Shown here piece by piece: positions 22,373 through 30,688 of a stretch of DNA of 30,812 nt; the first letter of the stretch is position 1; each line of letters begins with the position of its first letter. Under the pieces are notes generated by a model. It was not told where the DNA came from. It did no database searches and saw nothing but the letters and a program-made list of their open reading frames with translations. The position numbers were made by a program, and so were the translations under genes. Source of the stretch: RGIG8597 sp045133795 (lineage in GTDB: Bacteria > Spirochaetota > GWE2-31-10); assembly GCA_045133795.1 (NCBI GenBank), contig JBGUUT010000101.1:1-30812 (forward strand), in the 5' to 3' direction.

Positions 22373-23152
22373 ATGAAAAAGATGATTTTTTTAGGATTAC
22401 TTTTTTCCGCAGTATTCGGAGCTTTTGCTCTTGATACAAATTTAATTGAACAAGAAATTTTACGACTTGTTAATAAACAACGTGTGGATAACAGTTTTAT
22501 TCCGTTACAAATTGACGAACAGTTACAAAACTGTGCAAGAGAACACAGTGCCGATATGTTAGCTAATACAAAGCTTTCACACGTAAGCAAAGGTAAACTT
22601 CCTGCAGAACGTGTAAGAATTGCAAGTCCGAAACTATTCTTTGGAGTTTTTGAAAACATCGCTTATTGTAAAGGTGAAAATGAAACAGAAATCGCAGAAA
22701 CTCTTGTAAATGCGTGGATGAATTCTGAAGGTCACAAGAAAAATATTTTGACAGCAGATGTTAACTTTACCGGTATCGGTGTTTCTGCTCCGAGTGCAGA
22801 CAATATTTATTATGTAACACAATTAATGACAGATTCTGTTGCTCGTTTGGTTTCTGAAATCCCTACAAATGTTGCTAAAGATGCGAACATTAAATTAAAA
22901 TGTGAATTCTTGGGGAATTTTGATAAAAACAACCTTGTTGTATTTGCTACATTCCCGGATTCCGAAGCTAAATTTATGTTAGAAGACGGAAAAAGTTATT
23001 ATGCCGGTTGCGGTGTTCTTACACCTAATTGGGTTGATGACAAAACTTTTGAAGTTACAGTTCCATGTAAATACGGTGTAGGTGAATATAAACTTTACAT
23101 GGGAAAAAATCAGCAATATTACCCTGATTACGTTACTTTCACTGTAAAATAA
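22373..23152 (+). CDS. Exported CAP (SCP/PR1-like) domain protein
   Basis: 259 residues. The signal peptide is KKMIFLGLLFSAVFGAFA, with cleavage before LDTN. Residues about 25-160 are a bacterial CAP domain: EILRLVNKQRVDN, LQNCAREHSADMLANTKLSH with the conserved His, FGVFENIAYCKGE with the conserved Glu, and WMNSEGHKKNIL with the second His, then FTGIGVSA. The remaining 95 residues are beta-rich (FEVTVPCKYGVGEYKLYMG) and may be a small Ig-like module. CAP proteins are secreted and linked to lipid binding or host interaction; the actual role here is unknown. GGAG precedes the ATG, and a nested hairpin terminator follows. Confidence 0.88.
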   Translation: MKKMIFLGLLFSAVFGAFALDTNLIEQEILRLVNKQRVDNSFIPLQIDEQLQNCAREHSADMLANTKLSHVSKGKLPAERVRIASPKLFFGVFENIAYCKGENETEIAETLVNAWMNSEGHKKNILTADVNFTGIGVSAPSADNIYYVTQLMTDSVARLVSEIPTNVAKDANIKLKCEFLGNFDKNNLVVFATFPDSEAKFMLEDGKSYYAGCGVLTPNWVDDKTFEVTVPCKYGVGEYKLYMGKNQQYYPDYVTFTVK

Positions 23153-23179
23153 GTTCGATTAATTTTATAAATAATATCT

Positions 23180-23230
23180 AAGCTGTAGAGAAATAGTTCA
23201 TATCTATTTTGATACAGCTTTTAATTTTTT
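23180..23230 (+). terminator. Terminator of the CAP-domain gene
   Basis: The outer helix AAGCTGTA/TACAGCTT and inner helix AAATAG/CTATTT are followed by TTAATTTTTTT, just before the next gene. Confidence 0.75.
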
Positions 23231-23242
23231 TAAGAGGTTAAA

Positions 23243-23881
23243 ATGAGAGGAGAAGAAAAAGATAATTCCCGCAGCGGCATAGGTTTCTTTGTAATATTAA
23301 TTGTTCTGATTATTTTTGGTGTTCTGGTTCTCAAAATGTGTAAACCGGCTAAAAACAAAGCTAAAATTTCACAAGAAAATACATTATCCGAACTTCCGGA
23401 AAACGTGAAAACTGAAAATCCGCCGGAAATTACAAAAGAAACACAAGTATCTTCAGAAGAATTTATTACCGGAAAAATTTATTTCTGCAGAGTTTCGGAA
23501 GACGGAACACAAAAAATGCTTACTGCATTCAGAAAAATTTCTTCAACAAATTCATTAGAATCTGCACTGACAGCTTTACTTGCCGGACCGACAAATGCAG
23601 AAGAATCTCATGATATAGTTACTAACATTCCGGAAAATACAACACTCAGAAGCATCAAAATTGACAATGACATTGCATTTCTTGATTTTTCTGCTGAATT
23701 TGAATTTAATTCTTTCGGCAGAGATTCTACGCTGTTACAATTAAAGCAAGTTGTTTTTACCGCAACGGAATATTCAAATATAAAGAAAGTTCAATTCTTA
23801 ATTGACGGCGAAATCCACACATATCTAGGCGGAGACGGAATTGTTATAGGAAAACCATTATCTCGCAACGATTTTTCTTGA
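23243..23881 (+). CDS. Membrane-anchored GerMN-domain protein
   Basis: 212 residues. One transmembrane segment (IGFFVILIVLIIFGVLVL, about 13-30) is followed by a Lys-rich and Glu/Pro-rich linker. From about residue 75 a GerMN domain is visible: GKIYFCRVSEDG, ALTALLAGPTNAEES, IPENTTLRSIKIDND, IAFLDFSAEFEF, LLQLKQVVFTATEYSNIKKV and QFLIDG. The ALxxLLxGPT and VxFLIDG patterns are characteristic. The domain was named in the Bacillus GerM germination protein but is widespread in non-sporulating bacteria, where it is thought to work at the cell wall. The stop codon overlaps the -35 box of the downstream tRNA promoter. Confidence 0.85.
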   Translation: MRGEEKDNSRSGIGFFVILIVLIIFGVLVLKMCKPAKNKAKISQENTLSELPENVKTENPPEITKETQVSSEEFITGKIYFCRVSEDGTQKMLTAFRKISSTNSLESALTALLAGPTNAEESHDIVTNIPENTTLRSIKIDNDIAFLDFSAEFEFNSFGRDSTLLQLKQVVFTATEYSNIKKVQFLIDGEIHTYLGGDGIVIGKPLSRNDFS

Positions 23882-23907
23882 CAACCTAGGTAAAAAACTG
23901 ATATAAG
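23878..23907 (+). promoter_or_regulatory. Promoter of tRNA-Met(CAT), overlapping the GerMN stop codon
   Basis: TTGACA (23878-23883), an 18-bp spacer and TATAAG (23902-23907). The TGA stop of the preceding gene is inside the -35 hexamer. Confidence 0.82.
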
Positions 23908-23920
23908 ACAAACATCTTAT

Positions 23921-23994
23921 GGCGATGTAGCTCAGTTGGTCAGAGCATCCGGCTCATATCCGGGGGGTCATTGGTTCAAATCCGATCATCGCCA
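23921..23994 (+). tRNA. tRNA with anticodon CAT (elongator Met, or Ile after lysidine modification)
   Basis: The acceptor arm GGCGATG pairs with CATCGCC. The D arm is GCTC/GAGC, the anticodon arm TCCGG-CTCATAT-CCGGG carries CAT, and the T arm is ATTGG-TTCAAAT-CCGAT. The discriminator base is A. CCA is not encoded. It lacks the mismatched first pair of initiator tRNA, so it is an elongator. Sequence alone does not settle Met versus lysidine-type Ile; Met is favoured. Confidence 0.9.
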
Positions 23995-23999
23995 TTATT

Positions 24000-24029
24000 A
24001 AAACTCCCTTTTTACAGGGAGTTTTTTTT
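24000..24029 (+). terminator. Terminator of the CAT tRNA
   Basis: AAAACTCCCT and AGGGAGTTTT form a perfect stem followed by a T run, directly after the tRNA. Confidence 0.92.
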
Positions 24030-24116
24030 ATTATTTGAATATTCTCAATTTTTAATACTGCGTTTATCAAAATAAATATTTGTAAAAAAACAGAACTAAG
24101 CCGGCGGAGGTACAAA

Positions 24117-25115
24117 ATGCAATTTATAAAAGGACAAAATCAGCAATTGGAAAATTACCTCTGTTCACACCCTTACAGTTCTTTATGGCATACTGCGGAT
24201 TGGCTTGCATTTCAAACAAAAAACGGAAATCCGGGAATTTATTTCGGCATTGTTGATAACAATGAAATTATCGCAGCCGGGATTTTGCAATTACGCCATC
24301 GTTCCGTTTTCAAATTCGGATATATTCAAGGCGGTATTCTTTATACTGAAAATAGACTCAATTCCGAGCTTTATACCGTAATCATTAACGGACTGAAAGA
24401 AATTGCAGCAGAAAATAATCTAATACATTGTTTTGTCGACTGGGTAATTCCTCATAATGACAGCGATGCGGATTTTTTACATTCAAATTCTCACCATAAT
24501 TTTAATGTAAAAGCAATAATTCCGACTTTCACAAATATTCTTGATATTACAAAAACTGAAGATGAATTACTCGCTCAAATGAAACCCAAAGGGCGATATA
24601 ATATTAAACTGGCAGAAAAAAAAGGTGTTACTATTCGTGAAGGAAAAACTGAAGAAATTCCGGAGTTTTATCACCTTTTAGAAATTACTACTGCACGTGA
24701 CGGTTTTCGTGCAAACGGTTTGGAATATTACAAATCCTTTCTTAATTCTCTGCCGTTTGCTCACTTTATGGTAGCCGAACATGAAAATGAAATAATTGCC
24801 GGCGGAATATTTACATACAGCGGAAAACAAGCTTTGTACTATTACGGAGCTTCTGCCGGACACAAACGCAATTTAATGGCTCCATATTTATTACAATGGG
24901 AAGCTTTGCGATACGGTAAAGCAAACGGCTGTACTTACTACGATTTCATGGGAATCGCCGACCCGGAAAATCCAAACGACTCTTTAAACGGCGTTACCGA
25001 TTTCAAATTAAAATTCGGCAACGGAACAACAAAATTTCTGCCGGCATACGATATTATTTTTAATCCGCTAAAATATCGCCTGTATCAGCTTGCGTTAAAA
25101 ATTAAACGGCATTAA
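24117..25115 (+). CDS. FemAB-family aminoacyl-tRNA-dependent peptidoglycan-bridge type transferase
   Basis: 332 residues of double-GNAT fold. Visible family features are an N-terminal half opening SSLWHTADWLAFQ (cf. the FemX QS.xW pattern), FGYIQGGILY, the TNILDITKTEDELLAQM linker, MKPKGRYNIKLAEKKGV at about 157-173, AGGIFTYSGKQALYYYGAS at about 225-245, YDFMGIADP at about 275, and FKLKFGNGTTKFL at about 296. The length is that of single-unit Fem transferases, which attach amino acids from charged tRNAs to lipid II or other peptides. Placement next to a tRNA gene is probably coincidental. GGAGG lies upstream of the start. The exact acceptor in a spirochaete wall is unknown. It is cytosolic. 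Confidence 0.87.
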   Translation: MQFIKGQNQQLENYLCSHPYSSLWHTADWLAFQTKNGNPGIYFGIVDNNEIIAAGILQLRHRSVFKFGYIQGGILYTENRLNSELYTVIINGLKEIAAENNLIHCFVDWVIPHNDSDADFLHSNSHHNFNVKAIIPTFTNILDITKTEDELLAQMKPKGRYNIKLAEKKGVTIREGKTEEIPEFYHLLEITTARDGFRANGLEYYKSFLNSLPFAHFMVAEHENEIIAGGIFTYSGKQALYYYGASAGHKRNLMAPYLLQWEALRYGKANGCTYYDFMGIADPENPNDSLNGVTDFKLKFGNGTTKFLPAYDIIFNPLKYRLYQLALKIKRH

Positions 25116-25154
25116 AAAAGACTTTAAATATTCTCATCTCTGTATCGCATATAT

Positions 25155-28100
25155 TTAAAATAAAAAAGGAGTGTTATCACAATTTAATCTGTACGCCTTG
25201 AGCCTTCCTTTACCTTTGACTTGTAAATTCAACTCTTCATCAAATCTTATCGTTTGTTTTGTTAATTGCCATGTTTTTTCACTGAATGTAATAGAGTTTG
25301 ACTGTCCGAATTTTTCCAAACGACTTGCAACATTTACGGTATCGCCCCAGACATCATAAATCGTTTTAGTTTTCCCGATTACTCCGGCGATTGCACTTCC
25401 GGAATTTACACCGACACGCATTTTAAATTGAATTTCTGATGTTTGATTAAACTCATTTATGTCTTCAAATATTCCGCGTGCAAATTCCATAATCTTTAGA
25501 GCATGATTTTCGTCCGGTTTAGGCAAGCCGCAAACTGCCATATACGCATCACCGATAGTTTTTATTTTTTCCACACCGTAACAAGTTGCTCGGACATCAA
25601 ATCTGGAAAATAAATCATTCAAAGCACATATAAGCTTATCTGCCGGATACGCTGACGCAATTTCCGTAAAACCGATAATATCTGCAAACATTACAGAAAC
25701 TTCATCAAAATAATCTGCAACAATACCGTCGGTTTCCTGCATTTTAGTAACAACCGCACGAGGTAAAATATTAAGCAAAAGTTCTTCCGTGTGATTTTTT
25801 TCTTTTTCCAACTTTTCCGTCATTTCCAAATCTTCTATCGCATCCACAAGCCAGTTATACGCAAAAGTAATTGTTGAAAGTCTGTCCGGATTCAGCAGCG
25901 GAGAATTTCCCATAAAATTATCTTTCATATCAATTGCTGCTATAAAAATACTGTCAAGTTTCTCATTACGAAAAACCGGATTTCCGACAAGAGTCACAAT
26001 ATTTTTTCCTTCCCACAAATTTAAAAGCGGAAGAAAATTCTTAAACTGTAAATTGGTTCTGTGACAAATAAACGGCATACAATATTTTTTGAAAAAGTTT
26101 GTAATAACCACTAATTCGTTTTCTGAAATCTTTATTTGAGAATATTTCAAAATTGGTTTGTCATCTTCCAATTTTATATAAATATTGCAGTCGAAATTGA
26201 AAAAGCTACGCATTGTATCAAGCATTTTGCAATAAAAATCTTCCAGCTTAGAATATTTTTTCTTCATTGAATTTTGCCATGATAACAAAAAGTAATTATC
26301 CTCTGTTTTTTCCTGCAAAAGAATTTCTATATTTTCGCTGTAAAACATATTTAAAATATCATCTAACGAAAAATCCACATCTTTCAACTGCAAATCTATT
26401 TTCGGATATTCATAATCTTCATTGGCTTGTACTGCCAAAATTATCGGTAAAATATTTTTGAGATTTCTTGTTTTACAAAAATCGATACACCATTCCAACA
26501 ACTCATCAGCTTCATTGTGTAATGAAAATTTTCTGAACAACGGAACAGCCATTTCCGTAAAAAGCGGCAATAAAATAAAATGTTGCCCGGCAATAAAATC
26601 CAAATGTTTTCTTGCACGAAGTAAATTCTCTATAGCCTCATCCGTATCTTTTTCTGCCAAAAGACCTTTAACAAAAAAATAGAAAAACAAACAATCGTCC
26701 CATAACTCAAAATCTGTTCTTTGACCGTCTTCCAGCAAATGAGACAAAATTAATTCTGCTTTTGTTACGTAACTATATGCATAAAGCGGCTTTGTACAGA
26801 GGTAGCAAAACGCCGCCATTCCGTAAAGTTTCGCAATATTGCAAATTGCCAATCCCAATTTGTTACTATTTTCCAACATTTTCAAAACCGGATTAAGATA
26901 ATTTAAAGCTTCATGATAATTACGAACAAGCATTGCATTATATGCCATGTTGTATAAAGTTTCTGCAATATAATCGACTTCATTTTCTGAAGTAAATAAA
27001 AAATAATGCTTCAGATTACTTTTACGATAACGTGATTTTAATTGCTTTTTGTAACAAAGCGACAATGCTCTACAATAAACTCGATGAGCTTCTTGAGTGT
27101 CTTCATTTTCCATCAATATGCAAGCTTCATTAAGGACTTTTTCCCATTCATTCGTTTGTAAAAAAGTATTACGACATTCATTCAATATAGCTTTTGCTTT
27201 TCTAAAATTATAATAATGAATTATCAAATCCTTATACCGAAAAGCTATTTGCAAAAATGCTTTGTTATCAATTTTTGCACCGAGAGAAAGTGCTTTATAA
27301 AAATAATCAAAATGCTTTCTTTCATCCTCTACCTCTTGCAAAAAGGCCATATCATTTTCAATATTCTGTGCATAAATATAACAAAGGTTATTTAGGTAAT
27401 TTTCTTCTTCCAAATCTTTTATAAAATCAAAATCTACCTGTATTGCTCTGTTAGTATAAATCTTATTTACATGCCAACCGTGACACGCATGAATATAATC
27501 AAGTAACTTCGATTTTATAATCTTCTGTTTATCGTTAAACTTTTCAGCAAGACTCAGAGACTTTTCAATATATCTGTACACTTCAGAAGATTTTTCATCC
27601 CAATAGATACATATTAACGCCGACAGATAATAATACTCATAGCGAAAAATATCATCATCTGCGGTATTATTTAAATTATGCTCGATATTTGTTGTATAAA
27701 GCATTGCTTTTTCTCTATTTTCCGAATAGAGAAAAACATACGCCGAAACAGTATAAAACTGCAACAAATCTTTATGACTCGCTTCTATTTCACCGAATGC
27801 AATCCAATCTTGAATCATCGTAATATAAAAAATTGCCTGTTTAAATGTCGCCGTCAAAAGCATATCATTAATCAATGACGTATAATGAGAAATCTCGGAA
27901 ACTTCAAATTTTAAAGTTCCTACAGGTTCGGGATGCCTGTCCGAAAAATTAGAATATTCCGCATTAAAAACGACTTTCTTTTCTTCAATTATTTGTTGCA
28001 ACTGTTGCCAATGAAACTGTAAATATTCATATTGAATCTGAGTATCATCAAACGTTCCCACAAAAATTATGTTTTCAAGTTCAAAATCCCTAATCATCAT

Positions 28101-28595
28101 ATTCAAAGTTTTAAGAAAAGATGATGACGAAAATTGCATTTGATGAAACACAAAAAACAATGAATGTTCTTGAGATATAAACAAAAAGATTTTTATAATA
28201 TCTGTTATCAAACGTAGCTCTTCATAATCTTTTTCATGCAAAAGCATATTTTCTTTACGAATAAATTGTCCGCATTCAAGATATGAAACAAAAAGTTGTT
28301 TATGCAAAAAATAAATATCGCATTTATCTATAAAACTGTCGGCTGAATACTTTTCCGCATAGAACTTCTCATAAAGAAACTTAATCCAATCCATAAAAGG
28401 CTCATAAGCTTTCTGTATTTTTGTTTCATCAAAAACATGATATAAAAATTCACTGCCTTCAAATACCGGAAAAAAACTTTGTATATTCAAATCTGATATA
28501 TTAATTTTATCGTAATACTTAATAAAAAAGAAATTCGAATCAGTACTCGTCAGATATTTTTGTAATAAATCAATAATTTTATTCTTCATAGACAT
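25155..28595 (-). CDS. Large class III adenylate cyclase with decayed ATPase, TPR-like and GAF-like regions
   Basis: About 1146 residues from the ATG chosen; the frame extends to a GTG six codons upstream, but GGAG is placed nine bases before this ATG. The C-terminal 180 residues are a complete class III cyclase: SVMFADIIGFT with metal Asp972, EKIKTIGDAYM with Lys1010 and metal Asp1016, and YDVWGDTVNVASRL with Asp1081, Asn1088 and Arg1092. The Lys/Asp pair indicates ATP, so the product is cAMP. Before it come an S-helix-like linker (TEELLLNILPRAVV) and a probable GAF-like domain (about 790-930). The long middle is helical repeats, TPR-like. The N-terminal 200 residues resemble a STAND ATPase (SLFFVFHQMQFSSSSFLKTL) without Walker motifs. 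There is no membrane segment, so it is a cytosolic sensor-cyclase. Confidence 0.9.
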   Translation of the reverse strand: MSMKNKIIDLLQKYLTSTDSNFFFIKYYDKINISDLNIQSFFPVFEGSEFLYHVFDETKIQKAYEPFMDWIKFLYEKFYAEKYSADSFIDKCDIYFLHKQLFVSYLECGQFIRKENMLLHEKDYEELRLITDIIKIFLFISQEHSLFFVFHQMQFSSSSFLKTLNMMIRDFELENIIFVGTFDDTQIQYEYLQFHWQQLQQIIEEKKVVFNAEYSNFSDRHPEPVGTLKFEVSEISHYTSLINDMLLTATFKQAIFYITMIQDWIAFGEIEASHKDLLQFYTVSAYVFLYSENREKAMLYTTNIEHNLNNTADDDIFRYEYYYLSALICIYWDEKSSEVYRYIEKSLSLAEKFNDKQKIIKSKLLDYIHACHGWHVNKIYTNRAIQVDFDFIKDLEEENYLNNLCYIYAQNIENDMAFLQEVEDERKHFDYFYKALSLGAKIDNKAFLQIAFRYKDLIIHYYNFRKAKAILNECRNTFLQTNEWEKVLNEACILMENEDTQEAHRVYCRALSLCYKKQLKSRYRKSNLKHYFLFTSENEVDYIAETLYNMAYNAMLVRNYHEALNYLNPVLKMLENSNKLGLAICNIAKLYGMAAFCYLCTKPLYAYSYVTKAELILSHLLEDGQRTDFELWDDCLFFYFFVKGLLAEKDTDEAIENLLRARKHLDFIAGQHFILLPLFTEMAVPLFRKFSLHNEADELLEWCIDFCKTRNLKNILPIILAVQANEDYEYPKIDLQLKDVDFSLDDILNMFYSENIEILLQEKTEDNYFLLSWQNSMKKKYSKLEDFYCKMLDTMRSFFNFDCNIYIKLEDDKPILKYSQIKISENELVVITNFFKKYCMPFICHRTNLQFKNFLPLLNLWEGKNIVTLVGNPVFRNEKLDSIFIAAIDMKDNFMGNSPLLNPDRLSTITFAYNWLVDAIEDLEMTEKLEKEKNHTEELLLNILPRAVVTKMQETDGIVADYFDEVSVMFADIIGFTEIASAYPADKLICALNDLFSRFDVRATCYGVEKIKTIGDAYMAVCGLPKPDENHALKIMEFARGIFEDINEFNQTSEIQFKMRVGVNSGSAIAGVIGKTKTIYDVWGDTVNVASRLEKFGQSNSITFSEKTWQLTKQTIRFDEELNLQVKGKGRLKAYRLNCDNTPFLF

Positions 28596-28779
28596 TCCCA
28601 AATTCTCCGACACGTTCGGCGACTTTTTTTAATGTAATCTTCTTTATTTCGTACATTAAACACAATTTGCCGCCCACCTTATATTTCATAATTCCAACCA
28701 AACCAGATATTAAAATAACATATAACGTAATTATTTTATTTTTAAATACAATATTCTTTATAACAAAGTTTCTATTATA

Positions 28780-28809
28780 TTGACAAATACTTAGACAAGA
28801 TTTTATAAG
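28780..28809 (+). promoter_or_regulatory. Promoter of azlC-azlD
   Basis: TTGACA (28780-28785), an 18-bp spacer and TATAAG (28804-28809). The start codon is at 28827, so the untranslated leader would be only about a dozen bases, with AGGA near its 5' end. Confidence 0.75.
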
Positions 28810-28826
28810 AACGCAGGACTTTTTAT

Positions 28827-29528
28827 ATGATTATATCTAATATTTTTTCCAATAAATGTTTTAGAGAAGCATTTAAATCTACAATTCCGGTACTGCTCGG
28901 ATACATGGCAATCGGAATTGCTTTCGGCTTATTATTGACAAACGCCGGTTATCATTGGTTACTTGCACTTTTTATGAGTATCGTAATCTATGCCGGAGCC
29001 GGACAATATATTGCCGTATCTATGTTTGCTCAAAACGCAGGATTTGCCGAAATTGCACTTGTTACATTACTTGTAAATGCCCGGCATATGGTTTACGGAT
29101 TGTCACTGCTGGACAAATTCCGTGATACAAAACCGATAACTCCATATTTAATCTTCGCACTTACAGATGAAACATATTCTCTGCAGACGACAGTCACTGT
29201 CCCCGACAATGTAAAAAAGCGAGATTTTTATTTTTATATAAGCTTACTCGACCATATTTATTGGATTGCCGGCGGAGTTTTGGGGGCTTGGTTCGGAAGC
29301 TTTTTTACATCATTTGATTGTACCGGACTGTCATTTGCATTAACAGCATTATTTATGGTCTTACTTATAGAACAATGGAAACAATGTCGTTCAAAGTTAC
29401 CGTTTGCAATTGCAATAATAGTTTCAATTTTAGTTTTAATATTTATCGGGAAAGAAAATATGCTCATATTTTCAATAATAATTTCTATCATTATATTGAT
29501 TTTACTACGCAAGAGGTTACCGTCATGA
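28827..29528 (+). CDS. azlC: AzlC/YgaZ-type branched-chain amino-acid exporter, large subunit
   Basis: 233 residues with about six hydrophobic helices. The family is identified from FRSTIPVLLGYMAIGIAFG-like sequence at the N-terminus (here FKSTIPVLLGYMAIGIAFG), IVIYAGAGQYIAVSMF, the VTLLVNARHMVYG motif, and YLIFALTDETYS. AzlC with AzlD forms a LIV-E exporter for branched-chain amino acids in the inner membrane (YgaZH in Escherichia coli, AzlCD in Bacillus). The stop overlaps the azlD start by four bases (ATGA). It is transcribed divergently from the adenylate cyclase gene, about 230 bp away. No local Lrp-type regulator is seen. Confidence 0.95.
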   Translation: MIISNIFSNKCFREAFKSTIPVLLGYMAIGIAFGLLLTNAGYHWLLALFMSIVIYAGAGQYIAVSMFAQNAGFAEIALVTLLVNARHMVYGLSLLDKFRDTKPITPYLIFALTDETYSLQTTVTVPDNVKKRDFYFYISLLDHIYWIAGGVLGAWFGSFFTSFDCTGLSFALTALFMVLLIEQWKQCRSKLPFAIAIIVSILVLIFIGKENMLIFSIIISIIILILLRKRLPS

Positions 29529-29872
29529 CTCCAATGCCTTTGTCACGTGTTTTCATAGCTATTTTTATAATAGCGGCAATTACCTTTTTTACGAGAGTAT
29601 TTCCGTTTTTATTTTTCAGTCATCGCAAACCGCCGAAAGTTCTCGACTTTGTACAACAATATATTCCGCCGATGGTAATGGTAATATTGGTGATTTACAG
29701 TATAAAAGACACAAAATGGACTTCTGCTCCGTTTGGATTACCGGAAATAATTTCGTTACTTTTTGTAACAGCCATACATTTGTGGAAAAATAATCCGCTG
29801 ATTTCTATATTCGGCGGAACGATTTTGTATATGTTTTTTATACAAACCGGGATTATTGAGAAGTTATTTTGA
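29525..29872 (+). CDS. azlD: AzlD/YgaH-type branched-chain amino-acid exporter, small subunit
   Basis: 115 residues from the ATG at 29525. The open frame begins much earlier (29318), inside azlC, but the ATGA overlap, AGAGG eight bases upstream and the family length all fix this start. Three to four hydrophobic helices are visible (FIAIFIIAAITFFTRVFPFLFF, then VQQYIPPMVMVILVIYSI, then a C-terminal helix near FGGTILYMFFI). The FxTRxxPFLFF and YIPPMVMVILV stretches are typical of AzlD. It partners AzlC as the second component of the exporter. No strong terminator is visible downstream. Confidence 0.93.
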   Translation: MTPMPLSRVFIAIFIIAAITFFTRVFPFLFFSHRKPPKVLDFVQQYIPPMVMVILVIYSIKDTKWTSAPFGLPEIISLLFVTAIHLWKNNPLISIFGGTILYMFFIQTGIIEKLF

Positions 29873-29962
29873 TAATAAAAAAACTCGCAGACATAAACGC
29901 TTTTTTTCTTTATTTTGGTAAACAACTGTTTGTAAGAGTCTTGATGTCATATAAAATCGTTT

Positions 29963-29990
29963 TGGGGGCAATTTGCAAGCAAAGCTTGCC
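29963..29990. repeat. Short inverted repeat between azlD and the toxin gene
   Basis: GCAAGC (29975-29980), AAA and GCTTGC (29984-29989) form a 6-bp stem. An alternative GGCAA/TTGCC pairing overlaps it and follows a G5 run. No T run on either strand argues against a simple terminator. Confidence 0.35.
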
Positions 29991-30037
29991 TTAAATAAGT
30001 GCAAGGTCGGATTTAAACAGCCTGTTAGTTTTCGTCT

Positions 30038-30373
30038 CTATAAATATCGAGAAAGTTTCTCAATAATTATTTCTTCAAAATTTCTTCTTCCGTCAATAAC
30101 TGTAAGAACTGTTACTTTGTCCTTAGAGATTTTATATATTATTCTATAATTACCTTGTATCAATTCTCTATATTGAGTAATACCTTGTCTTTCAAGTTCA
30201 GGAACAATTCTTCCACTTCTAGGATATTGTTGTAAAGACATTATATTTTCTTCAAATTCTGAAATTGTTGTTTCTATATAATTTTGTGAATACAAAAAAT
30301 AATATTCTATTATTTCATTCAAATCATCTTGAGCAAATGGAGAGACTTCAACTTCGTTTATTTCATTTTCCAC
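30038..30373 (-). CDS. ParE/RelE-superfamily toxin
   Basis: 111 residues. The N-terminal helix pair (VEVSPFAQDDLNEIIEYY) and the conserved beta segment SLQQYPRSGRIVPE, YRELIQGNYRIIYKI, then VTVLTVIDGRRN are those of ParE-type members of the RelE superfamily. ParE proteins poison DNA gyrase, while RelE proteins cleave mRNA; the DGRRN ending and the YRIIYKI strand favour the ParE side, but the target cannot be proved by eye. The start is GTG: it overlaps the antitoxin end by 11 bases and has AGGAAG seven bases upstream. This arrangement couples toxin translation to that of the antitoxin. Confidence 0.9.
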   Translation of the reverse strand: MENEINEVEVSPFAQDDLNEIIEYYFLYSQNYIETTISEFEENIMSLQQYPRSGRIVPELERQGITQYRELIQGNYRIIYKISKDKVTVLTVIDGRRNFEEIIIEKLSRYL

Positions 30374-30647
30374 AATTATACTTCCTTCTTAAATTTGCAA
30401 AGACTTCAGAAGCAGGTTTGCATTCTCCATTTTGTATTGATTTTTCAGAAGCTTGAATAATTCTTAATAAGTTGAATGCATTTTTCATTTCCTGATATGA
30501 TTCTACATCAATTAATACTGCTCTTGATTCTCCGTTCTGTGTAATAATTAGAGGTTCTTTTCGGTCATTTACAAAATTCATCATATCGGCAGCATTTGTT
30601 TTTACATAGGAAATAGGTTTAATACATTCCTGAATATTAGTTATCAT
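30363..30647 (-). CDS. Phd/YefM-family antitoxin
   Basis: 94 residues. The N-terminal DNA-binding half is typical: PISYVKTNAADMMNFVNDRK, EPLIITQNGESRAVLIDVES and YQEM. The C-terminal 40 residues are a helical toxin-binding tail (KSIQNGECKPASEVFANL). It is the upstream, first-translated gene of the pair, as expected for a type II system in which the antitoxin, and the complex, repress their own promoter. GGAGG is seven bases before the ATG, a stronger site than the toxin has. An operator-like inverted repeat lies just upstream. Confidence 0.92.
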   Translation of the reverse strand: MITNIQECIKPISYVKTNAADMMNFVNDRKEPLIITQNGESRAVLIDVESYQEMKNAFNLLRIIQASEKSIQNGECKPASEVFANLRRKYNCGK

Positions 30648-30658
30648 AATCAGTCCTC

Positions 30659-30688
30659 CAGTCCTTTTATGATACTATATAAAGACTG
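30659..30688 (-). promoter_or_regulatory. Operator-like inverted repeat and promoter of the toxin-antitoxin pair
   Basis: CAGTCCTTT (30659-30667) and AAAGACTG (30681-30688) form an imperfect inverted repeat around an AT-rich centre. On the minus strand a possible TTGTTT-17-TATCAT promoter overlaps it. Binding by a Phd-type antitoxin here would block transcription. Confidence 0.5.

Noticed and set aside
28596..28613. GTG start for the adenylate cyclase
   Set aside because: No ribosome-binding site precedes the GTG, while GGAG is suitably placed for the ATG at 28595. A start two codons later (28589) remains possible.
29318..29524. N-terminal extension of azlD
   Set aside because: It lies inside azlC, its translation is unlike membrane protein, and the ATGA overlap at 29525 gives the family-length protein.
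29873..29915. Possible terminator after azlD
   Set aside because: An A run and a T run flank the segment, but the stem between them is only a couple of GC pairs; not convincing.
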